18,818 nucleotides of DNA from Brevundimonas sp. UBA5866 (GTDB lineage Bacteria > Pseudomonadota > Alphaproteobacteria > Caulobacterales > Caulobacteraceae). Where the stretch lies: assembly GCF_002432125.1 (NCBI RefSeq), contig NZ_DJFS01000029.1, forward strand, positions 1 to 18,818, written 5' to 3'. The notes under the pieces are model-generated. The model worked only from the letters and a program-made list of their open reading frames with translations, made no database searches and was not told where the DNA came from. Below, piece after piece: positions 13,777 to 18,818 of this stretch. Each line of letters starts with the position of its first letter. The first letter of the stretch is position 1. A program made the translations under genes and the position numbers.

Positions 13777-16365
13777 TTAGTGGACTTGGGGTTTGCCGAT
13801 TTGGAGGCCGTCTTCGCTGGCCGAGACGTGGACCACCGAGCCGTCGGTGAACTCTCCGGCCAGCAGTTTGCGGGCCATCGGGTCGACCAGTTGTTTCTGG
13901 ATGACGCGTTTCAACGGGCGGGCGCCGTAGACGGGGTCGTAGCCCTTGTCGGCAAGCCAGTTGAGGGCGCTGTCGTCCAGGGCGAGCGTCAAGCGGCGCT
14001 CGGCCATCAAAGCCTCAAGCCGTTTCAGCTGGATGCGGACGATGCCGCCCATCTGTTCGCGACCAAGGCGTTTGAACAGGATGATCTCGTCGATCCGGTT
14101 CAGGAACTCTGGCCGGAAATGGCTGCGGACCACCTCCATCACCGGCTCGCGCACGGCCTCGACGTCATCGCCCTCGGCCTGACCGGCGAGGAACTCCGAC
14201 CCCATGTTGGAGGTCATGATGATGAGGGTGTTCTTGAAGTCGATGGTGCGGCCCTGACCGTCGGTCAGGCGACCGTCGTCCAGCACCTGAAGCAGGATGT
14301 TGAAGACGTCCGGGTGGGCCTTTTCGACCTCGTCGAACAGGACGACCTGATAGGGGCGGCGGCGCACGGCCTCGGTCAGGGCACCGCCCTCGTCGTAGCC
14401 GACATAGCCCGGAGGGGCGCCGATCAGGCGGCTGACCGAGTGTTTCTCCATGTATTCGGACATGTCGATGCGGGTGATGGCGCTGTCGTCGTCGAACAGG
14501 AACTCGGCCAGAGCCTTGGTCAGCTCGGTCTTGCCCACGCCCGTCGGGCCAAGGAAGAGGAAGGAGCCGATCGGCTTGTTCGGGTCGTTCAGGCCCGCAC
14601 GCGCACGGCGTACGGCGTCGGAGACGGCCTCCAGCGCATCGTCCTGACCCACGACGCGGGCGCGCAGGGCGTCCTCCATCGAGAGCAGTTTCTCGCGCTC
14701 GCCTTCCAGCATCTTGTCCACCGGAACGCCCGTCCAGCGGGAGACAACGGCGGCGATCTGTTCGGCATCGACCACCTCGGCGGCGAGGTTCGAGGCCTTT
14801 TCTTCCTCATTGGCCTGAGCCTCTTCCAACTGGCGTTCCAGTTGCGGGATCTGGCCGTAGGCGATCTCGGACGCGCGAGCGAGGTCGCCCGAACGCTGGG
14901 CATTGGTCAGTTCCAGACGCAGGCGATCCAGCGTTTCGCGCAGTTGGGCCGACTGGCCGACCTTGTCCTTGGCGGCGCGCCATTGGGCGGTCATGTCCTC
15001 GGACTGGGCTTCCAGATCGGCGATCTCGTCCTCGAGTTTTTCGAGGCGCAGGCGCGAGGCGTCGTCGTCCTCCTTTTTGAGGGCTTCGCGCTCGATCTTC
15101 AGCTGGACGAGGCGGCGGTCGATCTCGTCCAGAGCCTCGGGCTTGGAGTCCACGGCCATGCGGACGCGGCTGGCGGCCTCGTCGACAAGGTCGATGGCCT
15201 TGTCCGGCAGGAAGCGGTCGGTGATGTAGCGGTTCGACAAGGTCGCGGCGGCCACGATGGCGCTGTCCGAAATACGGACGCCGTGGTGGACCTCGTACTT
15301 CTCTTTCAGGCCGCGCAGGATGGAGACGGTGTCCTCGACCGTCGGCTCCTCGACCATGACCGGCTGGAAGCGGCGGGCAAGGGCGGCGTCCTTTTCGATG
15401 TATTTGCGGTACTCATCCAGAGTGGTCGCGCCGACGCAATGCAGCTCGCCACGGGCCAGAGCCGGTTTCAGCAGGTTGGACGCATCCATCGCGCCGTCGG
15501 ATTTGCCGGCACCGACAAGGGTGTGCATCTCGTCGATAAAGAGAACGATCTGGCCTTCGGCGGCGGCGACCTCGTTGAGGACCGCCTTCAGGCGTTCCTC
15601 GAACTCGCCACGGTATTTGGCACCGGCGATCAACGCGCCCATGTCGAGCGCCAGCACCTTTTTGTCCTTCAGGCTTTCGGGCACGTCGCCGTTGACGATG
15701 CGCAGGGCCAGACCCTCGACGATGGCGGTCTTGCCCACGCCGGGTTCACCGATCAGCACGGGGTTGTTCTTAGTGCGGCGGGCCAGCACCTGAATGGTGC
15801 GGCGGATTTCCTCGTCACGGCCGATGACCGGATCGACCTTGCCGTCGGCGGCGGCCAGCGTCAGGTCGCGGGCATAGCGTTTGAGGGCGTCATAGCCGTC
15901 TTCAGCCGAGGCGCTGTCGGCGGTCTTGCCCTTTCGCATGTCGGCAATGGCGGCATCCATCTTGTCAGGAGTCACGCCGACGCCGCGCAGGATGTTGGCC
16001 GCCACGCCGCCCTCGCGGGCAAGGGCAGCCAGAAGGCGCTCGGTCGTCACGAAGGCATCGCCGGACTGCTTGGCGGCATCCTCGGCGGCGGCGAACACGC
16101 GGGCGGTGTCGCCATCCATATAAAGCTGGCCGGAGCCGCCCGTGACCTGCGGGCGCTTCTTCAGCGCGGTTTCGATGTCGGCGACGGCCTTGGCGGCGTC
16201 ACCACCGGCCTGGGTGATCAGGTTGCGGGCCAGACCATCGCGCTCTTCCAGCAGAACCTTGAGCAGGTGCTCGGGCACGAAATGCTGGTGGCGGCGGGCA
16301 AGGGCCAGCGACTGGGCCGACTGGATCGCCTGTTTGGCGCGGTCGGAATATTGTTCGATGTTCAT
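13777..16365 (-). CDS. clpB: ATP-dependent disaggregase ClpB
   Basis: ClpB is a cytoplasmic AAA+ hexamer that pulls proteins out of aggregates together with DnaK. The 862-residue length matches the family. In order it has an N-terminal Clp domain (about 1-140) and the first ATPase domain with Walker A GEPGVGKT (206-213) and Walker B LFIDEMH. The coiled-coil middle domain (about 407-540, rich in Glu/Arg/Leu/Gln) that marks ClpB follows, then the second ATPase domain with GPTGVGKT (606-613), the FDEVEKAHPDVFNILLQ motif and an AAA C-terminal part. I take the ATG at 16365 (MNIEQYSDRAKQAIQ), which has AGGGGA at a good distance. The ATG at 16374 is a close alternative, and the frame runs further to 16434. 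It is monocistronic and probably heat-induced. Confidence 0.96.
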   Translation of the reverse strand: MNIEQYSDRAKQAIQSAQSLALARRHQHFVPEHLLKVLLEERDGLARNLITQAGGDAAKAVADIETALKKRPQVTGGSGQLYMDGDTARVFAAAEDAAKQSGDAFVTTERLLAALAREGGVAANILRGVGVTPDKMDAAIADMRKGKTADSASAEDGYDALKRYARDLTLAAADGKVDPVIGRDEEIRRTIQVLARRTKNNPVLIGEPGVGKTAIVEGLALRIVNGDVPESLKDKKVLALDMGALIAGAKYRGEFEERLKAVLNEVAAAEGQIVLFIDEMHTLVGAGKSDGAMDASNLLKPALARGELHCVGATTLDEYRKYIEKDAALARRFQPVMVEEPTVEDTVSILRGLKEKYEVHHGVRISDSAIVAAATLSNRYITDRFLPDKAIDLVDEAASRVRMAVDSKPEALDEIDRRLVQLKIEREALKKEDDDASRLRLEKLEDEIADLEAQSEDMTAQWRAAKDKVGQSAQLRETLDRLRLELTNAQRSGDLARASEIAYGQIPQLERQLEEAQANEEEKASNLAAEVVDAEQIAAVVSRWTGVPVDKMLEGEREKLLSMEDALRARVVGQDDALEAVSDAVRRARAGLNDPNKPIGSFLFLGPTGVGKTELTKALAEFLFDDDSAITRIDMSEYMEKHSVSRLIGAPPGYVGYDEGGALTEAVRRRPYQVVLFDEVEKAHPDVFNILLQVLDDGRLTDGQGRTIDFKNTLIIMTSNMGSEFLAGQAEGDDVEAVREPVMEVVRSHFRPEFLNRIDEIILFKRLGREQMGGIVRIQLKRLEALMAERRLTLALDDSALNWLADKGYDPVYGARPLKRVIQKQLVDPMARKLLAGEFTDGSVVHVSASEDGLQIGKPQVH

Positions 16366-16439
16366 TCTGGGCATCCCCTGAGAGGCGGATTGGAGGGCCG
16401 CGCCCCGCATCTGCAGCGACGCGGCCCCGATCAATCTCA

Positions 16440-16467
16440 GTTGGGAAAGCCGTTGTTTTTCCGCAAG
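16440..16467 (-). promoter_or_regulatory. Possible heat-shock-type promoter of clpB
   Basis: On the - strand, CTTGCG (16462-16467) and CCCAAC (16440-16445) lie 16 bases apart, a loose match to the sigma-32 pattern (CTTGAA ... CCCCAT). Transcription would start near 16433, about 70 bases before the ATG. No CIRCE inverted repeat is visible. The expectation of sigma-32 control comes from clpB genes in general. Confidence 0.25.
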
Positions 16468-16484
16468 GGTTTTGGATGTTTTTG

Positions 16485-16564
16485 AGTGGGCCTATCGCGC
16501 TTCGCGCTACTTGAGGCCCGCTCGTTCAAAGTGGGCCTATCGCGCTTCGCGCTACTTGAGGCCC
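16485..16564. repeat. Two direct copies of a 35-nt palindromic intergenic repeat
   Basis: The same 35-base unit occurs at 16485-16519 and 16530-16564, 45 bases apart start to start. Each copy is itself a hairpin: outer arms GGGCCT/AGGCCC and an inner GCGC-GAA-GCGC stem on the - strand. No T run follows either copy, so neither is a normal terminator. The pair lies between the clpB promoter region and the 3' end of the receptor gene. It looks like a REP-type or other dispersed intergenic element. Confidence 0.85.
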
Positions 16565-16584
16565 ATTGGGAAAACAGCCTTCAA

Positions 16585-18818
16585 TTAGCCTCCGGTCGGG
16601 CCGGTCGAGAAGTCGAACTGTTCCGGCTGGCGGCGCGGGCTGGAACCCAGCTGCCAGCTGAGGCCGATATAGAAGGCCCGCAGGTTGATGTTCTGCTCGT
16701 TGAACTCGCGGAACTGGTCCGTTTCGTAACGGGTCGAGTTCTTCATGCTGTTGAACAGGTCGCGGCCCGTGACGTTCAGCGACAGCTTGTCGGTCAGCTT
16801 GCGGCGGTAGCCGAGGTTGACCATACCGCCCGCCTCGCGGGTACCCTGGGCCAGCAGGCTTTCACCCTGCCAGAAGCCCGACAGCTGGACGAAGTCCTTG
16901 GCGGTCGGCTGCCAGTTCAGGCTGAGACGGCCCGAGACCATCTCGCCGGAACGGTTCTTGCCGCCCGGAATACCGCCCGCGTCGATTTCCTGATGGAAGG
17001 CGTTGATGGCGGCGTTGTAGCGCAGGGTCGAGTGCAGGCGGCCTGCAGCCGTCAGTTCGATACCGGTGTCGGTGCGGCCACCAAGGTTTTCAGGGCGGGT
17101 CAGCAGCACACCGTCAGCCAACTGGGTGGCGACTTCGGTGAAGGCCTTATCGGTGTCGCGGTAGTAGAGCGTCGCCTGATAGAAGTTCTGCCCCTTGCGG
17201 ACCTGCCACATGGCTTCGAACGCATCGGTTTCCTGCGGGCGCAGGTTCGGGTTGCCCGATGAACGGTAAAGCGGGCTTTGGTAGGAAACGAATGGGTTCA
17301 GCTGGGTCAGCTGCGGACGCTGGATGCGGCGCGAATAGCTGGCACGAAGGGTCTGGGTTTCCGACAGCTGGTACTGGAGGTGGCCGGTCGGATAGGCGCG
17401 GAAGTAATCCTGGCCGGCCTTCAGGCCGCCGGTCAGATCGTTCACTTCAATATCGGCCTGCTCCAGACGAAGACCGGCCTGTACCGACAGCTTATCGGTC
17501 AAGCCACGCTCATAGGTCGTGTACAGGGCGTGGACGGTCTGGGTGCCCTCGAACAGGTTGCTCAGTCCCGCGACCGGCGCGAGGCTGTTGGCCGACGGGC
17601 CGCGCAGGAAGCGGACGTCGTTTTCCGGCTCGACACGGGTCAGTTCATAGCCTGCACGCAGACGCTCGTCCTCGCCCATCGGCAGGACATAGGCGCTGGT
17701 GAAACCGATCATGGTCGATTTGGTCTCGGTATTGAAACGCTCGAACACTACCGGCGCGACCGGCGTCGTATAGGTGGTCTCCAACAGGAAATCGTTTTCG
17801 GAATCCTGTCGGCCATAGCGCAGCTCGTTCGACCACTCGTGACCCTGGTCGTTGAAGCGGTGCACCACCCGCGCCGTGGCGTTCATATGGCCGATTTCCA
17901 TGCCGCCCGTATTGAGGCTCTGATAGGCATTGGTCAGGACATTGTTGGCGTCGCGGGTTTCGTAGAAGCTGGTGTTGCGCGGGTCGATATCGAATTTCAT
18001 CGCGCTCAGTTCGGCACTGAAAGTCGTGCGGTCGGTAAGCTTGTACTCTGCGCTGACTCGACCGAAACCACCGCGCTGGCTGGTATCGGATTCCTGATAG
18101 ACCGTATTGGTGCTGATGACCTGACCCGCCGGGTTCAGGTTTTCGCGCGTGGTCGGAAACTCGAAATCATTGGCGTCGTAGCGGTAGCTGAGGTCGCCCG
18201 CCAGCGTCAGCCTGTCCTTCTGGCGCGAACCGCTGATGCCCGCATTCCAGCGGCCGTTGTCGCCCACATTGAGGCGGACCGAGCCGGTTGTCTGCACACC
18301 CGGACGCGGGGCCGTCGGCTTGGTGATCAGGTTGATGATGCCGCCGCCACCCTCGGGGGTATAGGCCGCCGAAGGATTGGTCATCACCTCGATGCGGGCA
18401 TATTGGTCAGCCGGAAGTTGAAGAACGGCCTGTCCGCGACTCTGACCGCTGAAAATCGGTGACGGGCGACCGTCCACCAGAATGGTCACACCCGAGTTGC
18501 CGCGCAGCGAGACATTGCCCTGCGGGTCGACATCGACCTACGGGACATTGCGAAGCGCATCTGCCAGCGAACCTGTCGTCGCCTGCAGGTCATTGGCCAG
18601 GCTGTAGCTGATCGAGTCGATCGAAGTGCGGATGCCATCGGTGCGGGCGCTGACGACAACCTCTTCGACCTGTGCAGGTTCATCCTGGGCGGTGTCCTGT
18701 TCCGCATCGGCATCGCCGCTCCGGGCTTGCGGCTCTTCCTGCGGCGCAGTCTGCGGCGCGGCCGATTGAGCCGGAGCCGGCTGGGCGGACGCCGTCCGGG
18801 CGGGGGCGGACTGGCCAG
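16585..18818 (-). pseudogene. TonB-dependent outer-membrane receptor with an in-frame amber codon (5' end outside window)
   Basis: The gene runs off the window edge, so the signal peptide is not seen. In one frame it reads from a Pro/Gln/Ala-rich segment (18816 to about 18690) through VEEVVVSARTDG into the plug domain. It continues as LADALRNVP, TAG at 18538-18540, VDVDPQGNVSLRGNSGVTI. The frame then stays open for 634 residues to the TAA at 16585, covering the rest of the plug and a large beta-barrel (LYRSSGNPNLRPQETDAFEAMW, YNAAINAFHQEID, KLSLNVTGRDLFNSMKN). This is the TonB-receptor form with an OMP_b-brl_3-like barrel. The N-terminal 92 codons in view and the rest are intact except for the TAG, so a point mutation of a serine codon TCG is likely. 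Restart at the GTG at 18489 would lack the signal and half the plug. The substrate is unknown. Confidence 0.85.
18538..18540 (-). other. In-frame TAG in the receptor plug domain
   Basis: The amber codon (CTA on the + strand) replaces the residue between NVP and VDVD. Receptors of this family usually have a small residue such as serine here. TAG also ends the outer-membrane gene at 11315-11317, so it acts as a normal stop in this genome. Confidence 0.9.

Noticed and set aside
13774..16485. 903-residue open frame on the + strand opposite clpB
   Set aside because: It is the mirror of clpB, which has full AAA+ motifs; its product has no domain and mirrors clpB codon bias.
17278..18462. 394-residue + strand open frame opposite the TonB receptor
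   Set aside because: The receptor frame has plug and barrel features; this one has none.
16585..18818. Genome-wide recoding of TAG as sense
   Set aside because: TAG ends the outer-membrane gene at 11315-11317 normally, so it is used as a stop in this genome.
1..18818. CRISPR arrays, transposases, integrases or attachment sites
   Set aside because: No regularly spaced repeat-spacer series, no transposase or recombinase motifs, and no clear duplicated target site at the AT-rich segment were seen.

Overview
The window comes from a GC-rich alphaproteobacterium, most likely Caulobacterales (Brevundimonas, Caulobacter or Asticcacaulis type). The evidence is the gene order: chorismate-mutase-like gene then hisC; ftsE-ftsX-DUF218-plsC; zinc-ribbon protein then hpt; lysA-lptM-argH facing tlpA; and a TonB receptor beside clpB. 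Short or overlapping gene junctions and alphaproteobacterial-style promoters agree. The genus is inferred from remembered synteny, since no search was possible.

Layout. 1-1596 (+): the 3' end of a chorismate-mutase-like gene, then hisC, closed by a strong terminator. 1668-4697 (-): a compact operon ftsE-ftsX-DUF218-plsC for division and envelope work. 4772-6224 (+): a zinc-ribbon membrane protein overlapping hpt, closed by a perfect-palindrome terminator shared with lysA. 6265-9196 (-): argH-lptM-lysA, with arginine and lysine synthesis genes flanking a small lipoprotein. 9195-9827 (+): tlpA, whose ATG overlaps the argH ATG within a single CATG. 9863-10192 (-): an alanine-rich lipoprotein. 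10535-11317 (+): a small outer-membrane beta-barrel protein, followed by a four-hairpin structured transcript that ends in a classic terminator near 11499. 11500-11944: GC-rich DNA with no gene I can support. About 11945-13742: a sharply AT-rich segment with one 549-residue P-loop ATPase gene, the only clearly foreign DNA here. 13777-16365 (-): clpB. 16485-16564: two copies of a 35-nt palindromic repeat. 16585-18818 (-): a TonB-dependent receptor that runs off the window and is interrupted by an in-frame amber codon.

How it fits together. Most of the window is conserved housekeeping: amino-acid synthesis, purine salvage, cell division, lipid synthesis, envelope lipoproteins, redox and chaperone functions. 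The unusual material lies between the outer-membrane protein and the receptor. The best candidate for an undescribed system is the AT-rich, single-gene ATPase, which stops 3 bases before the clpB terminator hairpin. Its Walker A and B motifs, an IRTD strand, an HRPRD motif and a C-terminal winged-helix-like region suggest a regulatory or defence NTPase, but no sequence here proves a function. The structured RNA at 11329-11499, the amber codon in the receptor and the shared argH/tlpA start are the other points worth a second look.
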